Assembly (NCBI GenBank): GCA_946800325.1
Contig: OX326960.1
Span: forward strand, 50,029,355-50,093,354
Direction: 5' to 3'
From: Luzula sylvatica
Taxonomy: Eukaryota; Streptophyta; Magnoliopsida; Poales; Juncaceae
Length of the DNA stretch: 64,000 bases
The notes beneath the pieces were generated by a model, which was given only the letters and a program-made list of their open reading frames with translations, was not told the DNA's origin and searched no databases. Position numbers and translations under genes: made by a program. Within the stretch, counting starts at the first letter, position 1. The number at the start of each line of letters is the position of its first letter. This document shows positions 1-11,344 of this stretch, piece by piece.

Positions 1-2896
1 CAAAACGACATGCAGAAAAAAGACGATAATCCTTGGGGAATTACTGAACCCGTTAAGAGTGCTCAAGCCGATGATCCTTGGGGAAATACCGAACCAGTTA
101 AGAGTGCTCAAGCCGATGATCCGTGGGGAAATACTCAACCCGTTAAGAGCGTACAAGTGGATGATCCCTGGGGAAGAACTGAACCCGTTAAGAGTGCTCA
201 AGTGGATGATCCATGGGGGAATACTCAACCCGTTAAGAAAGTACAGGTGGATGCTGAAGTGGATGATCCATGGGGGAATACTCAACCCATTAAGAAAGTA
301 CAAGTGGATGATCCTGTGGTTTCGGCTGATCCTTGGGGCCAGGCAGTGTCGAAGGGTCCGGAGGTGTCTGACGCGTGGGGCAAAGGAAAAGATGTGGTCT
401 CTGATGAACTACCAGCACCGCCACCAGCATCGAATGTTGACGCAGGCGGTTCTTGGGATATCAAAGGAAAAGGAATTGCTAGTGTTAGTGACGATGCATG
501 GGGGAATAAGCAGTCTGACGCGTGGGGCCAAGCGAAAGAAAAGGTTAAAGAAGGTGGCGATACTGGAGGTTGGGGTGGTAAACCCACAGAGGCATCTACG
601 CAAAATACATCTGATGATGCATGGGGCAAGGTTGCTAAGAGTCAAGTGACAGATACATGGGGAAGTAAAGATAACTCTGACGATGCATGGGGCAAAGCGA
701 AAGAGAAGTCCGAAGCTGGTGGTGATACTGGTGGAGGAGGGTGGGGTGGTGGTGGAAATGCTAGTTGGGATAAACCGAATACTTCAAGTTGGAATAAGGG
801 CGGTGACGAAGGTGGGGATAATCAAGGGAATAGCTGGAATAATAGTGGTGGTGGTGGAGGAGGAGGGGGATATGAAGGGAGAGGCAGAGGTCGGGGTGGA
901 AGAGGAGGATGGAGAGGGGGTAGAGATGGGGGAGACAGCGGGGGATCATTCAGGGGACGTGGTAGAGATGGGGGAGAAAGCGGGGGATCGTTCAGGGGAC
1001 GTGGTGGTGGACGTTTTGGTGGACGAGGTGGCAGGGGTAGGAGAGGTGATGGCGACGACAATGATTGGAGATCTGGTGGAAATGATGGGTCGAGCTGGAG
1101 AAATGATCGTGGTGGAGGCGGTGATAATACATGGGGTAACAAGCCGGGGAGCTGGGGCAATAATAATAATAATAATAACAATAACAATACTGGTGGTAGT
1201 TGGGGTAATTCACAAGATGAAGGGGAGAAGAAGGCTGATTGGGGTTCTTCCTCCAGTTGGAACAAGGATGAGTCTAACAAAGGCGGTACAAATAACGATT
1301 CGTGGGCTACCAAGTCTGAAGGTCAGCTTGTCTCTTTAAATCTCATAATTTTTCTTATGGGAAAGTCACACCCTAACCTTTCAAAATATTTTAAGAAACC
1401 TCACTTTTTGAGATTGCTCGAAAACCCTAAACCCTATGGGAGTTTAACTTGCCCGGGATGGATGATTTTTTTTTACCAATGGACCCTCGCATTTCCATAT
1501 TAGATTTTATTAAATCGAGTATATTTATTTTAATATTCAGAAACATAAGGGGTTTTGTATATAAGAAGCAATTGATTCTGTAAAAATGACCTTCTGAATA
1601 TTGAAGTACTAGTGAGCTGTTCTTGTGAAACTGATTGAATGCTCTGTTTATTAAGCAGATAAAGCAAAGGAGAGTGATCCTTGGGGCACCAAAGCTACCA
1701 CTGGTGATGGAACCAATGAGAATGCTGGTGCATGGGGTGCTAAAACTGGAGGTAAACCAAATAATTTATCTTACTTCCGAATTCATTTTTGACCGGTAAT
1801 TAGTAGTTGATGTCGTACCGGTTTCATTTTGAGTATAGCAGATAAAGAGAAAAATGCTGCTGATCCATGGGGCTCTAAAAATACCGAAATGGGGACTCCT
1901 CAAACAGGTGGATGGAATACTGGTGGGAACTCGAGTCAGACTCAAACTGACAACTGGGGTAAATCTGGCAATGATTCTGACTGGAGCAAACCGAAGTTTG
2001 ATCTAACTGGAGGGGATGGTGGTAATGCTAATAATAATGACGAGTCTGGTTGGAGCAGACCTAGGTGGAATTCGGATGGCGGGGCTCGTGGAGGAGGACG
2101 AGGTAGGGGCAGAGGTAGAAATTTTGGAGATAGAGACGGTGGTGGTGGGGATTGGCAACAAGGAGGGGATAATAATAATGGAGGTAGAGGTAACTGGAGA
2201 GGAGGAAGGGGAGGTGGTGGTGGGGATTGGCAACAAGGAGGGGATAATAATAATGGAGGTAGAGGTAACTGGAGAGGAGGAAGGGGAGGTGGTGGTCGTT
2301 TTGGTGGTGGTGGTAGAGGTGGTAGAGGCCGTGATGGTGATGGTGGTGGTAATTGGAACAGAGACGAGAATAAATCTACTTTTGGTGGCGGTGGTGGGAG
2401 TTGGAATAGTGGAGGTGGCGGGGGTGGTAGTAGTTGGAACAAAGATGATAACAAATCTTTTGGTGGTGGTGGTACCAGTAGTTGGTCCACTGATCAGGGT
2501 TCCAGCTGGGGCAAATCAGAAGCTACCAAGAATACTGGTGGTGGGGGATGGGGCGAGAAAAAATCATCTGATTGGGGCAGTGCGGGCTGGAGAACAGAGA
2601 AGAACTCTTCATCTGGAGGAGGAGATAAAGAGAAGGGGAATACTAGTGGTGGTTGGGATAATTCCGGTGACGACAAAGAGAAGAAAACTGCGGGATGGGG
2701 AACAGAGAAAGACTCTTCGTCGACTGGAGGAGGAGATGAACAGAAGGGGAATGCTAGTAGTGGAGCTGGCGGAGAAGACGAGAAGGGGAAGAGTGCATGG
2801 GGTGATGATAAGCCAAGTGGAGGTGCCGGTGGAGGAGGTTGGGAAGACGAGGGTGAAAATGGTGGTGGCGGTACTAGCAATACTGCTGGATGGTAA
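1..2896 (+). CDS. KTF1: KTF1/RDM3 (SPT5-like) WG/GW-rich C-terminal region, 5' end outside window
   Basis: This is the C-terminal part of a plant SPT5-like RNA-directed DNA methylation effector. KTF1 binds ARGONAUTE4-clade proteins through WG/GW (AGO-hook) motifs and binds Pol V transcripts in the nucleus. Exons seen: 1-1321 (open through the window edge, so it is not the first exon), 1659-1751 and 1842-2896, ending in TAA; both introns are phase 1. About 35 WG or GW dipeptides occur, first as tandem DDPWG repeats, then in DAWG and GGWGG contexts, interspersed with RGG boxes (about 850-1060 and 2080-2340) and Gly/Ser/Asn-rich linkers. The protein ends in AGW. The NGN and KOW domains of SPT5 would lie upstream and are not visible. 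The composition could also suit another WG-rich AGO binder such as the NRPE1 tail, but the mix of WG with RGG boxes and the terminal GW favours KTF1. The frame also runs past 1321 to 1503, which I read as intron. Confidence 0.82.
28..309 (+). repeat. 45-bp coding tandem repeat (DDPWG-N-T-x-PVK units)
   Basis: Six in-frame units of about 15 codons share the pattern DDPWG-NT[E/Q]PVK[S/K]-xQ[A/V]. One carries an extra DAEV insertion. Each unit supplies one AGO-hook WG, so unit number sets hook number. The units are highly similar at the DNA level, which points to recent expansion. Confidence 0.9.
2147..2296 (+). repeat. 75-bp coding direct repeat in the RGG region
   Basis: Two near-identical 75-bp units lie head to tail; the GATTGGCAACAAGG start recurs at 2150 and 2225. 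Each encodes 25 residues (GDWQQGGDNNNGGRGNWRGG followed by RGGGG). It is an in-frame duplication within the last KTF1 exon. Confidence 0.9.
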
Positions 2897-4105
2897 GTGA
2901 AGTTTCTGGTATGGTATTAAGTTATTAACTATTAATCATGTGGAGAGGTCTAGGTACTTTCTTGATGTAAATATGCTGCTATGAATGATCAATGCTAGAT
3001 GTTCCATGTAAAAAATTATGTTCTCTCTTTTTGTTGCTGTTTGCTTGGCAGTGTGGGCCGGTACTCGTGGTAGATGCTTCTGTTTTCTTGAAGTTATTTG
3101 GTATTCTCTCGTGGATGGATTATTTATACTTTGTATATTAGAGATCTTAGTTATTTGACAAATATGCAAATCTAATACATGTAAGTGTATTGGTATTAAG
3201 TTGTGTGCCTCTGAAACATGAGGTCGAGGTATACTGATGAGTGTTACAACGTACTGGATTATTTTGAGAACACGTCGTTTTTTATGGTTCAAACAGGTGT
3301 GACATACGGCCTACTCCAACTATAGACCGGTGTATAAAAGTAGAAACGTCTTGTATATATTTTATATTTTCTTTCTCCTCTCTGTCGAGCTCTTTCCTCG
3401 TCTCTGTTTCTGATTTCCAAAATCCTACTGATGAACTCTCTTTTCTGGGGCCCTGCCGATGAAGCTAGGTGGGAGGTCCATTCCTGTTTGACTGCGAGTG
3501 GAGATTTGGCGGACCTGACCGACGTGGCACTTGTGAACTTGTAATCTCGTCTGCACAATTCTCGGCGACGCGTTTGGATCAGCTACATATTTTAACTCTG
3601 CTGCCTCTTCAATACACATCTCATTGTTTCTTCTAAAAAAAGTTGTACGTTTCCTTTCTTCTCAAAAATATTCTGATGTTTGGGCTTCCTTCCCAAAACT
3701 TTTGAACCTCCATCTCGCAACTCAGCGTTGTATAATATTTATTCCTGGGTAAGTTTGCAAGAAATATAATAATGCGAACTTTTTTTTTTTGACAATTTTT
3801 AAGGAATTTGTTCATGCTATTATTGGGTTGTGGGTTCTAGTAAATGAGGCACGGACCTTCGATGAGCACATATCAGAATAGTATCGATGGGGATAACGTA
3901 CTATTTTGGTGTTCGCAAGTTAATCTGTAATAAATGGATTATTTAAATTTGTTTTTTTTCCCAAGTGAAACATAATTCACGAATAGTGGACAATTTTAGT
4001 TTCAAATTTTATTTTATGATGATACCAATGGGACCCTTTCAAAGATATAGCACCTTTTTAACTTTTTTTTCAATCAATGATATGAGATATAGCACCTTTC
4101 AAAGA
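2897..4105. other. KTF1 3' flank and older partial copy of the downstream repeat
   Basis: No gene is seen. The first part should hold the KTF1 3'UTR. Segments about 3385-3620 and 3895-4090 match about 6085-6290 and 6295-6480, so a piece of the duplicated region also lies here. A TGATGAACTCTC..GGGGCCCTGCC block near 3430 recurs near 6135 and 12945. Confidence 0.6.
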
Positions 4106-4352
4106 TGAAATCATCCCTGTCTATCAGACCGTCTATAACTCGCCACGTATTTTTCGTAAGTCATAACCTCCCTCTCTCCCACGTCTCCCGTTGTTCAGCC
4201 ATGACCTTTCCGGTTCACAAGGTAGTTCATACACCGGACCCCATTTCAGTATTATTGGTTCATGAACACCAAGAGCAAATTGTTATCTCCTCGTAACTAA
4301 CAAGTACTGCCCACTCGGGCCACTTTACACATAACCCCCTCATATTTTTCAT

Positions 4353-4360
4353 TATAAATA
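4353..4360 (+). promoter_or_regulatory. TATA box of phytocyanin copy A
   Basis: TATAAATA lies about 115 bp upstream of the ATG at 4475, and a CT-rich leader follows. The same arrangement is found at 11221 in copy B. Confidence 0.55.
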
Positions 4361-4474
4361 CTACCCTTCGCCTCCAATCTCTGCTCTCTAGTCTCTAGTC
4401 ACAAACCTTTTACGCTCCCTCGAGAAAAGAACTAATTCTTTCCCACTTCTCCGTTACCTTCGTTCAATTCACTA

Positions 4475-4770
4475 ATGGCTTCTCTCCCTAGAATTCGCTC
4501 CACCATCCTAATCCTCTCCATTACCGTCCCTCTCTTGCTCCCCTCCATTGCTTCCGCTCACCAGTTCACCGTGGGGACAACCGCTTCCACGTAGGCGATG
4601 TCCTATGTAAGACTCGAATTCTTCACAATTCCTCAAAAAAGAACTTATTTTCTTTCATCACTGCATTGATTTAACTCTAATCGATTCGTAATTTTTGTAG
4701 ATTTTGAATATCAGAGCGACTCGGTGCTGGTAGTGACTCGTGATTACTACACACAATGCAACATCAACGG
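4475..4770 (+). pseudogene. Phytocyanin (early nodulin-like) pseudogene, copy A
   Basis: Exon 1 is about 4475-4606. It encodes the same signal peptide as copy B (MASLPRIRS.. hydrophobic core ..IASA, then HQFTVG). A 64-bp deletion relative to copy B removes the block that ran from the end of HQFTVG to just before DNRFHVGD, shifts the frame and leads to a stop at 4592-4594. The exon 2 acceptor precedes 4701; the exon resumes with the FEYQSDSVLVVTRDYYTQCN segment and then breaks into satellite-like sequence. The C-terminal half of the cupredoxin fold is absent. It is a clear pseudogene. Confidence 0.8.
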
Positions 4771-4899
4771 GAGACGTGGCGACACCAAATCATGACGACA
4801 CAAAATCACAGACACCAAATCACTGTATTGATTTAACTCTCCATCTTCATTACTCTTATTTCTTTTATACACAAATCACAGACACTTCTCTCTCTTCCA

Positions 4900-5270
4900 T
4901 CCAGGCCAATACCCAGCAACAAACATGGCGACACAAACGCACAAAGCGACACACACACACAGCGACAAAAACACACGATGCGACACAAACACACACACCG
5001 ACACAAACACATACAGAGACACACACAAACACACAGAGTGACACTACGCACACACACAGAGACCTACAGATAAAAAAATCTTCATTGGTAATTCTCTCTC
5101 TATCTTCATTCCTCTACTTGTCTTATACACAAATCACAGATATCTTTCTTTCTCTTCCATATAGATCAATACACGAACACACAAAGAGATACACACACTC
5201 AGCGACACAAACACACAGAGCGACACACACACACAGAGTGACAAAAACACGCACACACATTGCCTAAGGG
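4900..5270. repeat. CA-rich minisatellite (GCGACACAAACACACA-type units), copy A
   Basis: Imperfect tandem units of GCGACA followed by AACACACA-type runs, arranged as two blocks separated by a CT-rich spacer (about 5075-5165). The reading frames through it (Thr/His-rich on +, Cys/Val-rich on -) are composition artefacts. Confidence 0.75.
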
Positions 5271-5277
5271 CTTTTTT

Positions 5278-5612
5278 GCAACAAAAAAAAAGGCTTACTG
5301 ATCAGAAAAAAAAAAAAAGAAGAAGAAAGGCTTACTGATCAGAAAAAAAAAGACTTGCCAATCAAAAAAAAAAAAAAAAAAAGGAAAAAAAAAGAAAGAA
5401 AAAAAGAAAAAAAAGGAAAAAAAAAAGAAAAAAAAAGGAAAAAAAAAAAAGAAAGAAAAAAAAGGCTTACTGATCAGAAAAAAAAAGAAAAAAAAAGAGA
5501 AAAAAAAAAGAAAAAAAAAAAAAAGAAAAAAAAAAAGAAGAAAGAAAAAAGAAAAAAAAAAAAAAAGAAAAAAAAGAAAGAAAAAAAAGGCTTACTGATC
5601 AGAAAAAAAATT
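5278..5612. repeat. A-rich minisatellite with GGCTTACTGATCAG punctuation, copy A
   Basis: Runs of A and AAG broken by GCTTACTGATCAG or its variants near 5292, 5327, 5463 and 5589. The same TACTGATCAG motif punctuates the matching tract in copy B (12159-12375) but with different spacing and number, so the tract has expanded separately in each copy. Confidence 0.75.
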
Positions 5613-5964
5613 AATTGAGACACCACGGAAAATACTAAGGTAATTTTCTTTTCGAATTTTTTAGTATTAGGATTAAAGTTTGGAAATACTCTCACGACAC
5701 AATTGTTAGTTTTGTGCAGAGATAGATATTTGGAGTTTGAGCCAACGAAAGAAGACTTGCAGAGTACACATGAAGGTAATTATTACTCAACAACATCGTC
5801 AACTCTTAACTAGTTTCTTCTCATCTCTTAAGTATCATTACAAAATTAAAAAAATAGCTAACATATTTTTATTCGATTAACCAATTCTTTTATATTTTTA
5901 TTTCATTTGATTGAGTATTTTTTGTACTTAACAAATTCTTTTTTGTGTAGGTTACAGGTAACTC

Positions 5965-6035
5965 AGCCTATGTTTGTTTTTATAAACATAGCCGGTCCCA
6001 AGCCCGGATAAATGAGGAGGGCCTGTTAATTCTCC
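5965..6035. repeat. Dispersed GCCGGTCCCAAGCCCGG motif
   Basis: A block containing TAGCCGGTCCCAAGCCCGG followed by ATAAATGAGGAGGGCCT occurs here and at about 12833-12895. It looks like the conserved core of a plant dispersed repeat. I cannot assign its class. Confidence 0.35.
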
Positions 6036-7848
6036 ATTATTTTTTTAAATAGAAAATAATAATACAAGTTACATTTTTTTTCTCCTCTGTTGATCTCTTT
6101 CCTCTTCTTTGTTTCTGATTCCCAAAATCCTACTGATGAACTCTCTTTTCCGGGGCCCTGCCGGTGAAGCTTGTAGCTAGGTGGCACTTGTGAGCTTGTA
6201 ATCTCGTCTGCACGGTTCTCGGCGACGCGTTTGGACCAGCTACATATTTTAACTCTGCTGCCTCTTCAATACACATCTCATTGTTTCTTCTAAATGGATG
6301 TTCGAAAGTTAATCTGTAATAAATGGATTATTTAAATTTGTTTTTTTTCTTTTCCAAGTGAAACATAATTCAGCGAATAGTGAACATTTTTATTTTCATA
6401 TTTTATGATGATACCAATGGGACCCTGTCAAAGATATGGCAACTTTTAACTTTTTTTCAATCAATGATATGAGATATTTTGTATATTTCTATTATTTCTT
6501 TTTAAAATTTGAGAGCGGTGAAGTTGCTGAACCATGAATGATATTTTGTTGGGATACATGTGATTTTTTTACTTCTACTTTCTATAACTTGCAATTGCAA
6601 CCGGATTATCTGATATAACGTCTTGGATCCAACCTTTTTTTTGTGAAGTTCTTCTATTTTTTTTTGTTATAATAGCAAGCTTCAGTTTTGATTTATCCAT
6701 TATAAAAATTGAGAGGCAAGAGTTGTTCTCTTACTAAATTAGCATATGAAGAAAACATTTATACAAAGTTTGAGACAGTCAGAAACTGATAACGATTTTT
6801 GGGTATATTATTTAACTAGTTTCAGAGAATTTAATTTTGTGCCAAATGTTAGTGGTATATTAACACATATTATCGCCATTGTTGGGTAATAATTGGTAAG
6901 ATTCAATTTGTGATGAACAGGTGAGTAGTAGAAACGTGTTAGTAAAATCTAAATGCAAACTTCTGAATTGTATGTTCTATGATATCATCATCATAAGGTT
7001 TATTATACAATTATTGTCATGTCTATTTTATGTTTTTTTAATTTTAATAGACTCAGAAGAATGTCTTTGGCGTTCTCAAGTCATTCGTTTGTGATAAAAA
7101 GATTTACACCATAAAAACCGCATACTCTAAACAGTTGTAAACCTAGTGACTTGATGATTATTAAATTGACTCCACCTTTGGAACCACAGAAAAGATAAAT
7201 CGAAGAACTAAAAATAATCTCAAAATCATGATTGTTCCACTTTTATTTTATTTTTATTTTTTGGTGGGATTCCATGAGAAAGATAACAAAGTATAGGAGG
7301 AAATTGAAAAATTTATTAACATACATTCTCTCACTATCCAATAATTTAGAAATTTACAAATAAATATTCAATATATATATACATCATTTATGATAATTTT
7401 TCTCAATCGTTTTTTTATTATTATCAAAGTCGATACTTACTGAACTCAAAACGTATCCGACATTTGATACGTGAGCATCTAACAAGAATATATATCAATG
7501 TCAATCTTTTTGATATGTGTAATTTTATCTTTTCGTCTAAACAAAGTTTTTTTAGTAGTATTTCTCCCGCAAACAAAATATCTTCGAAGAATCATATTTT
7601 CAATAAACGTGAGAACCGAATTAATGTTAATTAGAGAACTATACTCTACTCAAGCATTGTATTGTTCACTAAATTAATCGAATAATAATAATAATAAATT
7701 CATTTAAAGGTTATTCCCATCATCTAGATATCTCTTTTCCATTAATATTAAGACTTTGGCCAATCATAATAGATTTGTATTGATATCTTGTCATAGTATC
7801 AAGAATTGATAATAAATTAACGCGTCAACAAATTAATTTTACTTAATT

Positions 7849-10237
7849 AGAGTTCTTATTTTTCGAACGGGGACTAATTGAAAGAAATATAAATTTATCA
7901 AGGCTTCAACAAACTAACGTAGAGAATAAAGAAACTATATAAAGGACGATTCTTAACATTAGTCGATATTTTTTTTTAAAGAGGACGTAAAACACGAAAC
8001 GTGCATTACGATTTAACATCATCAACACAATTCGTAATCGGCCATGCTTTCTCTAAATTGTAGTAATCTGTTTGAGTAATATGTGCGTTCGACATATCTT
8101 CTTGAAATCTTTATATGTGTATGTGTCATGTGATGTGTGCATGATTTGTCTTAATCTATTCGTTCTTCATTTATGAAATCTTGTTGAATATCGTCGCCAT
8201 ATGCTCGTGCGTCGTACATTCATTCGCACAACTTCTGAAAGGCACCAAAAGCACCGTCCGGAAATCCGTTGTCCACTTGTTCCATTACAAAATTCACAAC
8301 CAATTCGATGTTCCATGCAACCAGGATCCGTCAGTTTTGATCTCTGAAAACTACCGGATTCGGACGTTGTTGTACCGAATAGGAATAATCTCTATACTGG
8401 AAGAGAAGTTCTCGGAGTTTCGATGTTCCATGCAACAAGGGCCAAAGAAAAAGAAAATACCACGATCACTGAATCACAACAAGATGGTGCACGAATCAAC
8501 ATTAGAAACTTGTAGAAAATCACAACAGTTGGATCTCGAATGAACTAGCAATAGGAACAAGCAGGAAGCCACACCAACATAAATATGCAATATGCAAGAA
8601 CTCACTGGAATATGAACTACTCGAATCACAACTTGTAAGAACTAACAACATGAACCGCAAGAAACCAACAACACAAATTCGCAAGAAGTCACAGTGCAGG
8701 AAATCGCATAATCTTGCAGTAACTCGAATGCTTTTCTTATAATCGAGGCACCGACGAAAAAGAAGAAGACCTAAGGAGGGTGCCACAGTGATTACAAGAG
8801 ATGCAACTCACCTAGATCGACTAGTTTTTCTATTTCACGTCTACCCTTACAAAACACCACATACCCCTAAAAGCATAAAATTCCACAAATACAAAAACCT
8901 AAAATATCACAAATACTTCTATAAACACTTAATCTATCACGAATGCCTTTATAAACTCATCGGTGACGAATATTGTCAGGTTTTTCTTTTTTTGGTTTTG
9001 GGGGTTGGGAGATAAAATATTGGGTTTGAAAAATTACAGTGCACAATTTTTTTTAGGAGACAAATTATAAATTTTACACAGTTATACTGATAAAATACAC
9101 TGAACCACTGAATATATACACTCTTCGGAAAAAAATCTTGGGGGACGATGACCCTCCCCGGCCCCTATTAAGATCCCCTGAAACTCATTAAAATATCATC
9201 AGTGTTCTTATCATCAGTAATTTGTCATTTATCTAAGAAAAATTATATTTGTCTCCTTTACATTCCTCCACAAGACTTCATGTGTTGGCAGAAATTTAAT
9301 TGACTCAATTTAATACTAAATTTAAATTAATACATGGTAAACAATAAAATTATTCAAATTAATACATATTATTTATTAAGTGGCAAAATTGTATTAATTA
9401 GATGGTAAACGACATTTATTATGTGGTAACCAAATTATTAAAAAATGATTTGGTTTATTTAATTATTTATTATATTTGATTTTACACATGACAAGTCATA
9501 TTTATTTTATAGAAAATTATTTTTTATTTTCAATCTTTTTTAAAAGCAAAGTATGTTCATTTTTATTTTGCTAACTTTAGCGAACTAATTATTTATTTTT
9601 AATGCTATATTTTTGTTTATTTTTTATGATATTTTTATTCATGTATATCTGTTTAACACATGTTAAACGGTGTACCGTTTTAATTCGGTAAAATAACTTA
9701 TTTTCCAAATATATAGATTTAAATTTGACTAATTAATATTATAAATGGTGGTAAACAAACTTGTTTAAAATATTAAATAAATTAATGATGTGTGAAACGG
9801 TGATCCTTTTTATCTTCTTTTCCTATATATGGTGAAAAAAAAAAAATATTCATGATTTACCATCATCATTAATGCAGGCGCCAACACATCAATCGATCTA
9901 GGGGTTTTTAAGGGGGGCGTGCATAACCACTCTTTATCTAATATTTCAAATTATTTTCCTATGCTTAATGATAATAATTTAAATTATTGACTCGTCATCC
10001 TTAACTAATATTTGAAATCATAAAAATTAAATATTCTCAAATATATTCCTTCATTTCATTCTACAAACTCTCAAGACTTTTTAAAACGTATTAAATAACT
10101 ATAATATTTATATTAGGGGGGCATGGAAAAAAAGTCGAATAAAAATTATTAAATATCGCGACAAACTTGACAAATCTTATCTTACATCAAGTTAAAAACT
10201 TGATTATTTACCCATGATCTTTTGGTCTAGTGGTAAA
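7849..10237. other. AT-rich intergenic stretch between duplication copies
   Basis: No gene is supported. At 8510-8710 degenerate copies of a GCAAGAA..TCACAA motif are visible. The 120-codon open frame at 8181-8543 resembles no family I recognise. From about 9200 to 10200 the sequence is low-complexity AT. Confidence 0.5.
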
Positions 10238-10743
10238 CTATGTTACGCTGATACTTCAAAAACGCAGAAGTATCCTGAGAATACGGGTATCCGATAAGGA
10301 TACGGGTACGATACGGTTCGGATACGACGTGGCGTATCCGATTATTTTAATATTTTTTTTTCCGGATACGGCGGAGATACGGCAGGATGAGGTTGGGATA
10401 CGTTCATGATACGGCTGAGATACTCCATTTAGGATGATTCGGCACATTATATATTTTGGCCGATAATATTTTAAATAAATTATATATGACACTTGTAAGA
10501 TACTTCTAAATTAGTTATAGATACTTCTAGAATAAATTTAGAATACTTTTATGATACTTGTGTATTGTTATGTTGATTTTATTTATTGTCATGATATTCA
10601 AATTCAAAATATTATTTAATTATTTATTTATTTATTTATTATATACAATATAAATATATTAAAATAATATTTATATAGCCGTATTCCTATCCGTGATTTT
10701 TTGAAAATTATCGTATCGCCGTATCCGTATCCGTACAACATAG
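10238..10743. mobile_element. hAT-type non-autonomous element with GGATACGG subterminal repeats
   Basis: The ends are CTATGTTACGCTGATAC and the inverse GTATCCGTACAACATAG. The flanks GTGGTAAA (10230-10237) and TTGGTAAA (10744-10751) match at 7 of 8 positions, as expected of an aged 8-bp hAT duplication. Both subterminal regions are packed with GGATACGG/CCGTATCC. The centre is AT-rich with no coding capacity. Confidence 0.65.
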
Positions 10744-11220
10744 TTGGTAAAGTGTTTAGAACAAGATACCAAAAATTAAGAGTTCAAACTTCATTGATAT
10801 CATAAATAAAAAAAATCAAATCAATAATATCCATGTTTCATGGATTATGTTTCACTAAAAAAAAAATTGATTCTTTTGTAATTTTGATACAAGTAAATAC
10901 GTATTTTTATTTTCCGAAGGACAAATATGATAATTTAGATTTTTAAGAAGGGCAAATACGTAAATTCCATTTTCCAAATCATCCCTGTCTATCAGACCGT
11001 CTATAACTCGCCACGTATTTTTCATAAGTCATAACCTCCCTCTCTCCCACGTCTCCCGTTGTTCAGCCATGACCTTTCCGGTTCACAAGTTAGTTCATAC
11101 ACCGAACCCCATTTCAGTATTATTGGTTCATGAACACCGAGAGCCAATTGTTATCTCCTCGTAACTAACAAGTACTGCCCACTCGGGCCACTTTACACAT
11201 AACCCCCTCATTTTTTTCAT

Positions 11221-11228
11221 TATAAATA
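11221..11228 (+). promoter_or_regulatory. TATA box of phytocyanin copy B
   Basis: TATAAATA lies about 117 bp upstream of the ATG at 11345, in the same context as copy A. Confidence 0.55.
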
Positions 11229-11344
11229 CTACCCTTCGCCTCCAATCTTTGCTCTCTCTAGTCTCTAGTCACAAACCTTTTACGCTCCCTCGAGAAAAGA
11301 ACTAATTCTTTCCCACTTCTCCGTTACCTTCGTTCAATTCACTA

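Larger units (their letters stand above)
4106..7848. repeat. Segmental duplication, copy A
   Basis: From AATCATCCCTGTCTATCAG at 4106 to about 7848 the sequence is collinear with 10976-15374. It carries the phytocyanin promoter and broken gene, the CA-rich and A-rich minisatellites, and a long AT-rich tail. Copy A retains about 540 bp (6290-6830) missing from copy B. Copy B carries a hAT insertion that copy A lacks. Confidence 0.85.

Noticed and set aside
282..1313. Long Pro-rich open frames on the - strand of KTF1
   Set aside because: They mirror the Gly/Trp codons of the real exon; no start context, splice pattern or family resemblance.
1322..1503. Extension of the first visible KTF1 exon to a stop at 1501-1503
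   Set aside because: Composition turns AT-rich after the GTCAGC donor, and splicing to 1659 restores the WG-rich frame; it could be an intron-retention isoform but is not the main form.
4833..5057. Cys/Val-rich - strand frames over the CA-rich tracts (also 11800-11994)
   Set aside because: Reverse translation of CACA repeats; resembles cysteine-rich peptides only by composition.
5355..5618. Lys-rich 87-codon frame
   Set aside because: Pure translation of an A/AAG minisatellite.
8181..8543. 120-codon open frame
   Set aside because: No domain, no promoter or splice signals, repetitive surroundings; kept only as a note in the intergenic entry.
10256..10743. CRISPR-like regular GGATACGG repeats (also 52544-53112)
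   Set aside because: The repeats are short, irregularly spaced, palindromic and bounded by hAT ends and 8-bp duplications.
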